Source of the DNA: Geodermatophilus pulveris
Lineage (GTDB): Bacteria; Actinomycetota; Actinomycetes; Mycobacteriales; Geodermatophilaceae
Assembly: GCF_900188375.1 (NCBI RefSeq)
Contig: NZ_FZOO01000007.1
Location: 124,001 to 188,000, forward strand
Length of the DNA: 64,000 nucleotides
Direction of reading: 5' to 3'
The notes under the pieces are model-generated. The model made no database searches. It was not told the origin of the DNA and worked only from the letters and a program-made list of their open reading frames with translations. Both the position numbers and the translations under genes were made by a program. Below, piece after piece: positions 25,327-32,958 of the stretch. How positions within the stretch are numbered: the stretch's first letter is position 1; every line of letters starts with the position of its first letter.

Positions 25327-25567
25327 TGCGGCAGGCTAGAGCACGGACACGTGCTCTGAGCGCTCAACCAGCAACTACACGGTGTCCCGCCGGCCGATGG
25401 TCTACAGGTCAGCGAAAATGGCCGGGTGCTCGAGGACAGCGCCTCGGAGACCTCGCCAACCAAGGATCCTTCGCCATGACAGTGGCAACAGCGGGCAAGG
25501 CCGCTGCGACCAACGCCTACGAAACCCTGTGTCACAGGGTCGTCACTGCGCCTCGCGGGTGACAGGG

Positions 25568-26884
25568 CTATGAGAGGTCGCTCGTTCCCGGGCGGCGCCT
25601 GCGCGCAGCACGGGGAGGCCGCGGGAGCAGCGTCGACGAACTGATCTTCCGGTGGTAGACGATGCCGTCGTAAGCGCGCCCCGGGTCGATGTGGGTCACC
25701 GACGTCCGGTAGACGACGGGGACGACTTGGGCGCCGTACGCGCGTGCGGTGCTGTGACGGGACAGCGCCTTTGCTGTCCAGCCCGCGTGCTGGCGGAGGT
25801 CAAGAACGTATGCGTCTCCGTCGACCCGGTCGAGCACGTGCTCGACCAGCGGCAGGCCCGCCATCAGCGTCACGCGCCGCCGGCGAGGGCGGCGTTGCAG
25901 GGACGGGGCGATGACGCTCTTGGCGAGGAACTCTCCTCGCCCGAAGAGCTGCGCTAGCGCGTAGTACCGATCGCCGAGCTCGTCGGCGAGGATCGCGCCG
26001 AGCGGGCGGTACCGGGCGTCAACGGGGACCTCCCGCGAGATGTGCACATTGTGGGCGAGCAGCACCACCGGTGCCCGGCCTTGCCCGTCCGCGGCCCTAT
26101 GGAGTGTCAGCAGGTCCGCCATGCGCTGGTCGCGGAGGCCCTCCCGAGCCCCGGGGTGAAGCCCGCGCCGCCGCATGTCCGTCTCTAGCTCCAACCCGGT
26201 GAGCAGAACGCGGCAGTCGAGCAGGGCCGCCCGCGCGAGCTCGTCGCCGGAGGCCGCGCCTGCGCTGCTGACGCCGCACTCGTGGGCGAGCAGCGCCTCC
26301 CGGACGCCGGTCGCGGCCTCGATCAGCCCGGGCAGGTCCCGGTCCCTCGCCAAGAGCTTCCCGTCGCGTTCGGCGAGCGGGGCAAGGCGGTCGAGCGCTG
26401 CCACGGCGGCCCGGCCGCCGGGGGGAGACCTGCGCAGACGCGCCAGAGCCGAGCCGGCCCCGTTGGGGTCGACGCCGACGACCCGGACCCTGTCGGATAC
26501 CGGGTGCCGGGCATTCCACGACGCGATCCAGGCCAGGAACTCCAGCATCTCCCGCACGTTCCAGGTCCAGTAACCCAGGCCGCCGAGGGCGTCCACGATC
26601 TGGGCCTCGGTCGGGCCACAGCCGAGGGTCCGGTCCAGATCCACGGTCGCCGCAGCGCTCGCCTCAAGCGCGACCAGGCGCACGCCGTGGTCCTGGACCA
26701 TCTGGCGGACGATCGCCGCGCGAGTCCGGAAGAACTCACTGCTGCCGTGGGTAGCCTCGCCGACGGCGAGCACGTCGCTGGTGGCTGCCGCGGACGGAAG
26801 CGGGAGGACCCCATCCGCCGCCGGGCCACGCGCGGCACCCCGCACCCGGTCGACCGCTGCGCGGTCCAATTCCAATTCAGGCAT
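25568..26884 (-). CDS. Erythromycin esterase-like protein
   Basis: 438 residues, ATG start. Family motifs: AVGEATHGSSEFFRTRA (catalytic His and Glu region), LVALEAS, YWTWNVREMLEFLAW, VVGVDPNGAGSA and VLLAHNVHIS. Erythromycin esterases open the macrolactone ring, but most members of the wide family have unknown substrates, so resistance should not be assumed. It lies in the low-GC region, 241 bp upstream of the methyltransferase on the same strand. Confidence 0.85.
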   Translation of the reverse strand: MPELELDRAAVDRVRGAARGPAADGVLPLPSAAATSDVLAVGEATHGSSEFFRTRAAIVRQMVQDHGVRLVALEASAAATVDLDRTLGCGPTEAQIVDALGGLGYWTWNVREMLEFLAWIASWNARHPVSDRVRVVGVDPNGAGSALARLRRSPPGGRAAVAALDRLAPLAERDGKLLARDRDLPGLIEAATGVREALLAHECGVSSAGAASGDELARAALLDCRVLLTGLELETDMRRRGLHPGAREGLRDQRMADLLTLHRAADGQGRAPVVLLAHNVHISREVPVDARYRPLGAILADELGDRYYALAQLFGRGEFLAKSVIAPSLQRRPRRRRVTLMAGLPLVEHVLDRVDGDAYVLDLRQHAGWTAKALSRHSTARAYGAQVVPVVYRTSVTHIDPGRAYDGIVYHRKISSSTLLPRPPRAARRRRPGTSDLS

Positions 26885-27129
26885 GCCGGTCAGTCCCGGT
26901 AGCCGCGCGCTTGGGTGAGCAACATGCTCCGGTATCCGTTAGCCGAGATCATAAGGTCGGAGTGGCTCTTGACGTGGACCCATCGCCTGCCCGGCAGTTG
27001 AACCGGCTCTTCGCGGTTCCTGGTGAACGATCCCCTGCGGGACGCCGCCGCCGCGAAGATCGCGATGTCGCCGTAGCGCCTTCCCCCTCGGCAAGTGCGG
27101 TTCCGCCCCGTTGCGTTCAAAATCTTCAG

Positions 27130-27672
27130 ATGCACCTCGCCGACTTTACCGCTATCGCCGAGGCGTCCCGCGAGTCTGGGGGAGGATTCACAGCGTTCCG
27201 TACAGCCGAGCGAGTGCTCGAGCTCGGGTGGCCGGATGACGTCGCTGAGCAGTGGCTGTACGACCACTCTGACAAGGGGCCATTTCTCCGGGACTACGGC
27301 GATGTCGATCTGTCGCTTATCCACTGGGACCTCGAAGCGCTGCGAGCCGCAGACATCGCCGCGATGCCGACAGGCCCTTCGGAGCGCGACATCATCGATG
27401 AGTTCGCTGCGGATCCTGACCACTGGATCAACGTGCGAGACTCGGGCGTCCACCTCGGTGTCGCGCAAATGTGGGATTTCCACGGCACCTGGAAGCGGTG
27501 GCCTGTCTTGATCGACCGCAGGTTGCTCAGGCCGCCGGGCGCTGGCCTCCAGGTCGTCGAGGGTCGGACTCGTGTCGGAATCCTCAAGGGCCGCCTCAAG
27601 CAGGGTGCGTTCGTTGCGGATCGGCACCTGGCATGGGTCGGACGCTCGGGTGCAGCTCAGGACGCGACGTAA
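27130..27672 (+). CDS. Uncharacterised protein, possible ParB-like fold
   Basis: About 180 residues from ATG 27130; the frame is open further up, but that stretch looks non-coding. No family I can name with certainty. Features: acidic, Trp-rich, LGWPDDVAEQWLYDHSDKGPF, HWDLEALRAADI, and a C-terminal block GTWKRWPVLIDRRLL...VVEGRTRVGILKGRL that resembles ParB/Srx-like nucleotide-binding proteins (xxEGRTRxGxL). Codon use is clearly less GC-rich than in the core genome, supporting transfer. Divergent from the esterase gene with 245 bp between. Confidence 0.6.
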   Translation: MHLADFTAIAEASRESGGGFTAFRTAERVLELGWPDDVAEQWLYDHSDKGPFLRDYGDVDLSLIHWDLEALRAADIAAMPTGPSERDIIDEFAADPDHWINVRDSGVHLGVAQMWDFHGTWKRWPVLIDRRLLRPPGAGLQVVEGRTRVGILKGRLKQGAFVADRHLAWVGRSGAAQDAT

Positions 27673-27700
27673 GGCATGCCGCTGGTCAACCATCCGCACC

Positions 27701-27886
27701 ATGACCGGTAACAAGATCGTCTGTCCGGAGAACCCTCGACATCGCCTGGAGCCGCTGAGCCGCCACTACCCGCGCGTCCTGACGATCAGGACGCAACGGG
27801 GGTCCATCGTTCGGCGACTGTCCGACGACGGGGTGCGTGCCTTCGAGTGCGTGACCTGCCGGATCATCATCGAGACTAGCGACTGA
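27701..27886 (+). CDS. Small Cys-containing hypothetical protein
   Basis: 61 residues, MTGNKIVCPENPRHRLEP... with one Cys near the start and ECVTCRI near the end, possibly a degenerate zinc ribbon. It follows the previous gene by 28 bp, and a hairpin lies 14 bp after its stop, which favours a real gene. Function unknown. Confidence 0.45.
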   Translation: MTGNKIVCPENPRHRLEPLSRHYPRVLTIRTQRGSIVRRLSDDGVRAFECVTCRIIIETSD

Positions 27887-27900
27887 GGACTGAGTGGGCA

Positions 27901-27940
27901 CGGCGTGGTGGTCCCGAGTGCTCCGCGGGCCACCACGCCG
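27901..27940 (+). terminator. Hairpin, possible terminator
   Basis: Arms cggcgtggtgg / ccaccacgccg (11 bp, perfect) with an 18-base loop, just after the small ORF at 27701-27886. Confidence 0.55.
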
Positions 27941-28294
27941 GTCACCAACCGTCCGGCCAAGCAGACCAGCTCCAGGGTCGCTGCAGGCATCCACAGGTCT
28001 CGCCACCCTGCCGGCGGCGCCGCTGTTTCCGCGCCTCCGCCAGCAGCCGGCGTTGGGATAGGGCGGAGGTGCCGGAGATGAGCGGCCCGGGTAGGTCCGG
28101 CGAGCCCGCCAGTGCCTGGCAACGGGCCCGAACGCCGGGCGCCCACCTTGCAGTCCGCACAGAGTCCGCAGAAAGTCCGCGGAATGTCCGTCTTCCACCA
28201 TCGCGAGCCAACGACCTCCCTTACCCATAAACGCAGCTCAGAGCGCTGGTTCAGGTGATCCGGGCAGGTCAGCGGCTCACCCGTCAATCATGTC
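27941..28294. other. Non-coding stretch with phased 11-bp repeats
   Basis: No gene is convincing on either strand; minus-strand frames here are Cys/Trp-rich without family features. It holds the iterons at 28152-28191. Confidence 0.5.
28152..28191. repeat. Four direct repeats at an exact 11-bp period
   Basis: agtccgc occurs at 28152, 28163 and 28174, and a decayed copy tgtccgt at 28185. The spacing equals one helical turn, so all copies face the same side of the DNA, as in iterons or cooperative operator sites. Confidence 0.7.
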
Positions 28295-28495
28295 CGGGAT
28301 CACGCCACGATCGCCCGCCGCGGCATCGAGACCAGCGATCGGCTGGGCCGGCACCGCTGGGTCATCGAGCGCTCTCTGGCCTGGCTGACCGGCTACCGCC
28401 GGCTGACCCTGCGCTATGAGCCCTGCGCCCGGCTGTTCACCGCATTCCTCACCCTGGCCGCAACGCTCACCTGCTACAAGAAGCTCTCCACGTGA
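28295..28495 (+). pseudogene. IS5-type transposase, C-terminal remnant
   Basis: The plus frame ending at 28495 reads ARRGIETSDRLGRHRWVIE, then RSLAWLTGYRRLTLRYEP and an Ala/Leu-rich end. This is the conserved C-terminal part of IS5-family DDE transposases (RRGIE...RWVVER(T/S)xAWL), including the Glu of the DDE triad in the VIERS segment. The N-terminal two thirds are absent upstream, and no inverted repeats of an intact element are seen. It marks past IS activity at this spot. Confidence 0.8.
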
Positions 28496-28919
28496 GACAA
28501 GCCTCAAAGCGATGGCGAGTCGGTGACGTGCCGGTGACGCACGCCCGGGAGGCTTTGTATTACGACGCAGACCGGGCACGGGGGACGAGGATGGCCTTCT
28601 ACCGCTCACCGCATGGATACAGCAGAGACCGTGCTATTACCAAGGGAGGAATGACGGTGGAAAACGAAGGTCACGGCTACGACATCGAGGTAGGCTTTGT
28701 TGGCGGACTAAGAAGACGTTGCGGAAGTCCTGCTCCGCTTGACCCGCCGACAGGCCGCGCTGGTGAGGCGCCCGTCGCGCAGCGGGCCAACCCCGCTGGC
28801 GTACTTCCGCAACGACTCGTAAATCCCGGTCAGCAAGCCGCGTTCACGTCAGCAGCGGACCGCTGGTCTCTGATCATCTCTGCCGACGGGCCCGCCGCTG
28901 CGAAGCCGAGCGCGCCGGA
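28496..28919. other. Scar region between the transposase remnant and the M28 peptidase
   Basis: 424 bp with no solid gene. It includes a strong ribosome site with a short ORF (28651) and a 12-bp inverted repeat (28717-28728 / 28803-28814). It seems to have replaced the 5' end of the peptidase gene. Confidence 0.5.
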
Positions 28920-28932
28920 GTGGTCGCTGTGA
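28651..28932 (+). CDS. Doubtful small ORF behind a strong ribosome site
   Basis: ATG 28651 sits directly after AAGGGAGGA. The first 20 residues (MTVENEGHGYDIEVGFVGG) look like a normal protein start, then the reading turns low-complexity (Ala/Pro/Arg). This may be the preserved 5' end of a gene cut by the event that brought in the IS remnant. The frame differs from that of the M28 peptidase it runs into. Confidence 0.3.
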   Translation: MTVENEGHGYDIEVGFVGGLRRRCGSPAPLDPPTGRAGEAPVAQRANPAGVLPQRLVNPGQQAAFTSAADRWSLIISADGPAAAKPSAPEWSL

Positions 28933-30374
28933 CCGCGGCGGACGTGCCTCCCGGGAAGGTGCTGGAGCACCTCGAGGTGTTCCAGGCCATCGCCAACGCC
29001 AACAACGGCAACCGGGCCTCGGGCACGTCCGGCTACCGGGGCAGCGTCGACTACGTGGTCGGCAGGCTGAGGGCCGCCCGCTACGCCCCGCGGGTCCAGG
29101 ACTTCTCCATCCCCTTCTTCCAGGAGGTCAGCCCGGCCACGGTCAGCGCGGGCGGCAGGCAGCTCGCCGCCGAGGACGTCGCGGTCATGACCTATTCCGG
29201 CTCCGGGACCGTGACGGCACCGGTGCAGGCCGTGGGAACGACCGGCGAGACGGGCGCGAGCACCAGCGGGTGCGAGGCCGGGGACTTCGCCGACTTCGTG
29301 CCGGGGAACATCGCCCTGCTCCAGCGGGGCACGTGCGCCTTCGGGGTGAAGGCCGCCAACGCGGCGGCCGCCGGGGCGTCCGCGGTGCTGATCTTCAACA
29401 CGGGACTGCCCGGGGCGGAGGGGGCGGTCGCCGGCACCCTGGGCGAACCGGGGGTGACGACCGTCCCCGTGGTCGGCCTGAGCTACACCGCCGGGGTCGC
29501 CCTGCTGGGCGGGGTCGAGGTGACGGTCAGCACGCAGACCGTCTCCGAGACCCGGGAGACCTCCAACATCCTCGCCGAGACCCGCTCGGGTGACCCGGAG
29601 CGCACGGTCATGGTCGGCGCGCACCTGGACAGCGTCCCGCAGGGCCCCGGGATCAACGACAACGCCTCCGGCTCCGCGGGGATCCTGGCCATCGCCGAGG
29701 TGCTCGCGGGCACGGAGACCGCCAACGCCGTGCGCTTCGCCTGGTGGGGCGCGGAGGAGGTCGGCCTGCACGGGTCCCGCCACTACGTCGCGGACCTCAA
29801 GACCAACGACCCCGCGACGCTCGGCAACGTCGCGCTGTACCTGAACTTCGACATGATCGGCTCCCCGAACCACGGCCGCTTCGTCTACGACGGCGACGCC
29901 TCGGCGTTCGGCCCGGACGACGGCTCGGTGCCCGCCCCGGCCGGCCCGGCCGTGATCGAGGCGGCCTTCCACGAGCACTTCGGCTCCCTGGGCCTGCCCT
30001 CGGGCGAGACCGAGTTCAGCGGCCGCAGCGACTACGGGCCGTTCATCGCCGAGGGCATTGCCTCCGGCGGGCTCTTCACCGGCGCCGAGGGGATCAAGAC
30101 CGTGGAACAGGCCGCGCTGTTCGGCGGCCGGACCGGCATCGGCTACGACTTCTGCTACCACGCGTCGTGCGACGACCTCAGTAACATCGACCACCGGGCG
30201 CTGGACGAGATGACCGGCGCGGCCTCCGCCGTGATCCTGCGCTTCGCCAACTCCCCCCTGGACCTCGAGGAGCAGGGCCGGCGGCTACTCGCCGCCGTGG
30301 CGCCCGTACCCGCCGCCACCGTCGACCAGGGACACGGCCCGAGCAACGCCGCCGAGGCGAGACAGCTGCGCTGA
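28920..30374 (+). CDS. M28 zinc aminopeptidase with PA domain, signal peptide missing
   Basis: 484 residues from the first usable GTG. The start VAVTAADVPPGKVLEHLEVFQ corresponds to the mature N-terminus of secreted M28 aminopeptidases; no signal peptide exists here or in the open frame upstream. A PA domain spans about 95-215 (GDFADFVPGNIALLQRGTCAFGVKA). All metal ligands are visible: AHLDS, NDNASGS, WWGAEEVGLHGS, NFDMIGSPN, YHASCDDL. The enzyme would trim N-terminal residues outside the cell, but this copy is probably not exported. No Shine-Dalgarno fits the start, so it may be a 5'-truncated pseudogene. Confidence 0.8.
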   Translation: MVAVTAADVPPGKVLEHLEVFQAIANANNGNRASGTSGYRGSVDYVVGRLRAARYAPRVQDFSIPFFQEVSPATVSAGGRQLAAEDVAVMTYSGSGTVTAPVQAVGTTGETGASTSGCEAGDFADFVPGNIALLQRGTCAFGVKAANAAAAGASAVLIFNTGLPGAEGAVAGTLGEPGVTTVPVVGLSYTAGVALLGGVEVTVSTQTVSETRETSNILAETRSGDPERTVMVGAHLDSVPQGPGINDNASGSAGILAIAEVLAGTETANAVRFAWWGAEEVGLHGSRHYVADLKTNDPATLGNVALYLNFDMIGSPNHGRFVYDGDASAFGPDDGSVPAPAGPAVIEAAFHEHFGSLGLPSGETEFSGRSDYGPFIAEGIASGGLFTGAEGIKTVEQAALFGGRTGIGYDFCYHASCDDLSNIDHRALDEMTGAASAVILRFANSPLDLEEQGRRLLAAVAPVPAATVDQGHGPSNAAEARQLR

Positions 30375-30810
30375 GGCGGTCGCGGTGGGGCCGATGCCCG
30401 GCCCCACCGCGGGGGCCGTGGCCCGCACAGGATCCAACGGTCACGAGCAGGCCGGGCAGCCGCGTCTGTCCGCGCGTGGACGATGCTCCTGGACCGCGAC
30501 CGACTGTGCGGAGGAACGCGTCAGTGGCCGCGTCCTGAGTCTCGACGGTGGAGCGCCCTCACACCTCTGCCTGCTTCTCTACGACCGGCGTCCCTCCGAC
30601 TGTCGCAGGGCGGGGGGGTGGGCCGTAGGCCCATCCCGTAGGGACGCGGAGCGCCCTCCAGGCGAACGGGACAGGCGGAGGACTGCCATCGGGTGGGAGG
30701 CGGCACCTCCAGCACCGGCACGGCGTCCCAGGGCGGAGGTCTGACGCTCGGCTGCTCGCGCTTGCTGACATGTGGTCAGCACTCCGTCGCCCCTCGCGCC
30801 GCCGGGTCCT
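30375..30810. other. Intergenic region with tandem hairpins
   Basis: 436 bp between convergent genes. Two small hairpins lie back to back (tgggcc-gta-ggccca 30619-30633, tccc-gta-ggga 30634-30644) inside a wider pair gcgtccct / agggacgc (30588-30595 / 30640-30647). An 11-bp direct repeat ggagcgccctc occurs at 30550 and 30649. No ORF is convincing. It could hold terminators for both genes or a small RNA. Confidence 0.45.
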
Positions 30811-32598
30811 TCACACCGGGACGGGGATGCCGGCGGCGGCGGCGGGCTTCTTCCCGATGAGCATCAGCTTGACCGCGTCCCCCGCCGACAGCGGCCGCGA
30901 GAAGTGGTAGCCCTGGCCGAGCGGGCAGTCGAGGGCGCGCAGCGCCTGGAGCTGATCGCCGTCCTCGAGGCCCTCGGCGACCACCTCCAGGTGCAGGTTC
31001 TGGCCGAGCTGGGTGATCGCGGCGACGAGGGCATGGCCCTCGAGACTGGTCGCGACCCCGTCGATGAAGGACTTGTCGATCTTCAGGGTGTCGATCGGGA
31101 AGCGTCGCAGGTAGGACAGCGACGAGTAGCCCGTGCCGAAGTCGTCGAGCGCCAACCGCACGCCGAGGTCCTTGAGCAGCCCGATCTTGCGAGACGTCGC
31201 CTCGATGTCCTGCGCGAACAGCGACTCGGTGATCTCCAGGGTGAGCAGTGACGGCTCGAGACCCGATCGGGCCAGCGCGTCGGCGACGTCGTGGACGAGG
31301 TCGGGGTGCTGGAACTGCCGGACCGAGACGTTGACGCTCATGCGCAGCCGGCCCAGGGGCGAGCGGTTCTGCCACTCGGCCGCCTGACGGATGGCCTCCT
31401 GCAGCACCCAGCGGCCGATCGGCACGATGAGGCCGTTCTCCTCGGCCAGCGGGATGAACTCGAGCGGGGACACCAGACCGCGTTCGGGGTGCCGCCACCG
31501 GAGCAGCGCCTCGAAACCGATGACGCGCTGGGTGGGGATGTCCACGATCGGCTGGTAGTGCAGCTGGAGCTGCCCGGCGTCGAGCGCCCCGGACAGCTCG
31601 GCCCGGACGGCGTCGCGCTGCAGCATGGCCGTGTGGTGGCTGGGCTGGAAGACCTCCAGGCGGCCCTTGCCGCCCGTCTTGGCCCGGTACATCGCCAGGT
31701 CCGCGGCACGCAGCATGTCGATGCCGCTCGCGGCGCAGGCCTCCGACGTCGCCAGACCGATGCTCAGCCCGGTCCGCGCGAGATGACCGTTGATCTGCAC
31801 CGGCGCGCGCAGGGAGTCGATGATGCGCAGTGCCACCCGTTCGGCCTGGTGCGGGCTCCCGGGCCCGACGAGGAGGATGGCGAACTCGTCGCCGGACAGG
31901 CGGGCCACCGTGTCGGTGTCCCGGACGACGCCCGTCATGCGCTCGCCGAGCATCCTGATGAGGATGTCGCCGCCCTCGTGCCCCAGGCTGTCGTTGACCG
32001 CCTTGAGGTTGTCCACGTCGAGGAACAGCACGGCGGACTGCATGCCGGACTCCTGCCGGAGCCTGTCGGCCTCAGCGAGCTCGTCCATGAACCTGGCACG
32101 GTTGGGGAGCCCGGTGAGCATGTCGTGGTAGGCCTGGTACCGCAGTCGGTTCTCGAGCTCCTGCCGGCCTTCCACCGCCCCCAGCAGACTGTTGAACGCG
32201 CGACCGGCCTCGCCGATCTGGTCGTTGGAGTCGATGGTGATCCGCTCGAACACCGCCTCCGACCAGTCACCGGTCTCGGTCGCGGACGTGATGGAGCTGG
32301 TGGCTGCCCGGAGGTGGCCGCCGAGGACCTCCATCCGGCCACCGACGACGCCGCGGCAGAGGGCGTAGTTCATCGCACCCACCAGGAAGCCGGCCAGCAG
32401 ACAGGCGGACCGGAAGCTCGGCCGGTGCGCGATGGCCTCCGGCACGCCCAGCAGCAGCGCGAACGGCGGGAAGACCAGACCGACGACGAGTCCCAGACCG
32501 ACCATGTAGATGGCCATGTCCCAGAACACGCGCGAGGTCAGGCGGAGGCCACGGCGGTTACGGGACCCCGTCTCGCCGTGGGGAGCGTGCGTCGTCAT
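30811..32598 (-). CDS. GGDEF-EAL protein, membrane-bound
   Basis: 595 residues. Two helices (about 27-50 and 62-85) and a HAMP-like linker (GEAGRAFNSLLGAVEGRQELENRL) precede the GGDEF domain (about 155-320). The GGDEF motif reads SGDEF, with an I-site RDTD five residues upstream. The EAL domain (about 335-580) has all key motifs: EALLRW, SVNVSVRQF, LEITES, DDFGTGYSSLSYL, KIDKSF, AEGLED, QGYHFSRP. It likely degrades c-di-GMP to pGpG, with GTP- or c-di-GMP-responsive control by the GGDEF part. It is a close paralogue of the protein at 34.4-36.7 kb, without its PAS domain. Confidence 0.9.
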   Translation of the reverse strand: MTTHAPHGETGSRNRRGLRLTSRVFWDMAIYMVGLGLVVGLVFPPFALLLGVPEAIAHRPSFRSACLLAGFLVGAMNYALCRGVVGGRMEVLGGHLRAATSSITSATETGDWSEAVFERITIDSNDQIGEAGRAFNSLLGAVEGRQELENRLRYQAYHDMLTGLPNRARFMDELAEADRLRQESGMQSAVLFLDVDNLKAVNDSLGHEGGDILIRMLGERMTGVVRDTDTVARLSGDEFAILLVGPGSPHQAERVALRIIDSLRAPVQINGHLARTGLSIGLATSEACAASGIDMLRAADLAMYRAKTGGKGRLEVFQPSHHTAMLQRDAVRAELSGALDAGQLQLHYQPIVDIPTQRVIGFEALLRWRHPERGLVSPLEFIPLAEENGLIVPIGRWVLQEAIRQAAEWQNRSPLGRLRMSVNVSVRQFQHPDLVHDVADALARSGLEPSLLTLEITESLFAQDIEATSRKIGLLKDLGVRLALDDFGTGYSSLSYLRRFPIDTLKIDKSFIDGVATSLEGHALVAAITQLGQNLHLEVVAEGLEDGDQLQALRALDCPLGQGYHFSRPLSAGDAVKLMLIGKKPAAAAGIPVPV

Positions 32599-32958
32599 GG
32601 CTGGCGTATCGGTGCCGGTGCGTGGTGGCTTGAGCGAATCGACCCCTCTTCCTCCGGCACCCCACCATTCTTGGGGAGTGCGGGCGCTCTCCGGCGTCCG
32701 CGTCCCGGTCCGACTCGGGCGCTCCCACCGGGTCCGGCCGGCGCCCGATGCCTCGTACCCTCCTGCCCGGCCGCCGTGCCCGGCCGTGGAGGCGATCGGG
32801 TGGATGGCACGGACCGGCGACGCCGGGACACCTGCCCTGCGACAGGAGCTCGTCGGCGGTGGACGCCCATCCCCGTCGGAATGCTCGCGCCCGCATTCCA
32901 GGGAGATTGTTCCCGTCGCACATTAAAGTCCGGCCGGGAAACGGTCGATGACGGTGGC
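32599..32958. other. Divergent intergenic region
   Basis: 360 bp between the GGDEF-EAL gene (minus) and the aminotransferase (plus). A short AT-rich patch (cattaaagt, 32921-32929) close to the plus gene is the only promoter-like feature. No operator or riboswitch fold is evident; in particular no c-di-GMP riboswitch pattern. Confidence 0.5.

Larger units (their letters stand above)
24483..28919. other. Probable acquired region (genomic island or scar) after tRNA-Arg
   Basis: Base composition drops, most visibly at 26.9-28.9 kb, where AT-rich codons appear that are rare elsewhere. It holds an erythromycin-esterase-like gene, a methyltransferase, unknown genes, a transposase remnant and long non-coding gaps. 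I found no integrase and no repeat of the tRNA 3' end at the far side, so the borders are inferred from composition and gene content. Confidence 0.5.

Noticed and set aside
26890-27714. 274-residue minus-strand frame opposite the unknown gene at 27.1 kb
   Set aside because: No protein-like blocks; the plus-strand frame has the better Trp/Asp pattern. The strand choice here is not certain.
27766-28287. 173-residue minus-strand frame with several Cys
   Set aside because: Overlaps the small plus ORF, its hairpin and the iterons; no recognised motif and no good ribosome site.
32599-32958. c-di-GMP riboswitch next to the GGDEF-EAL gene
   Set aside because: No GEMM-I/II conserved core or paired stems could be seen.
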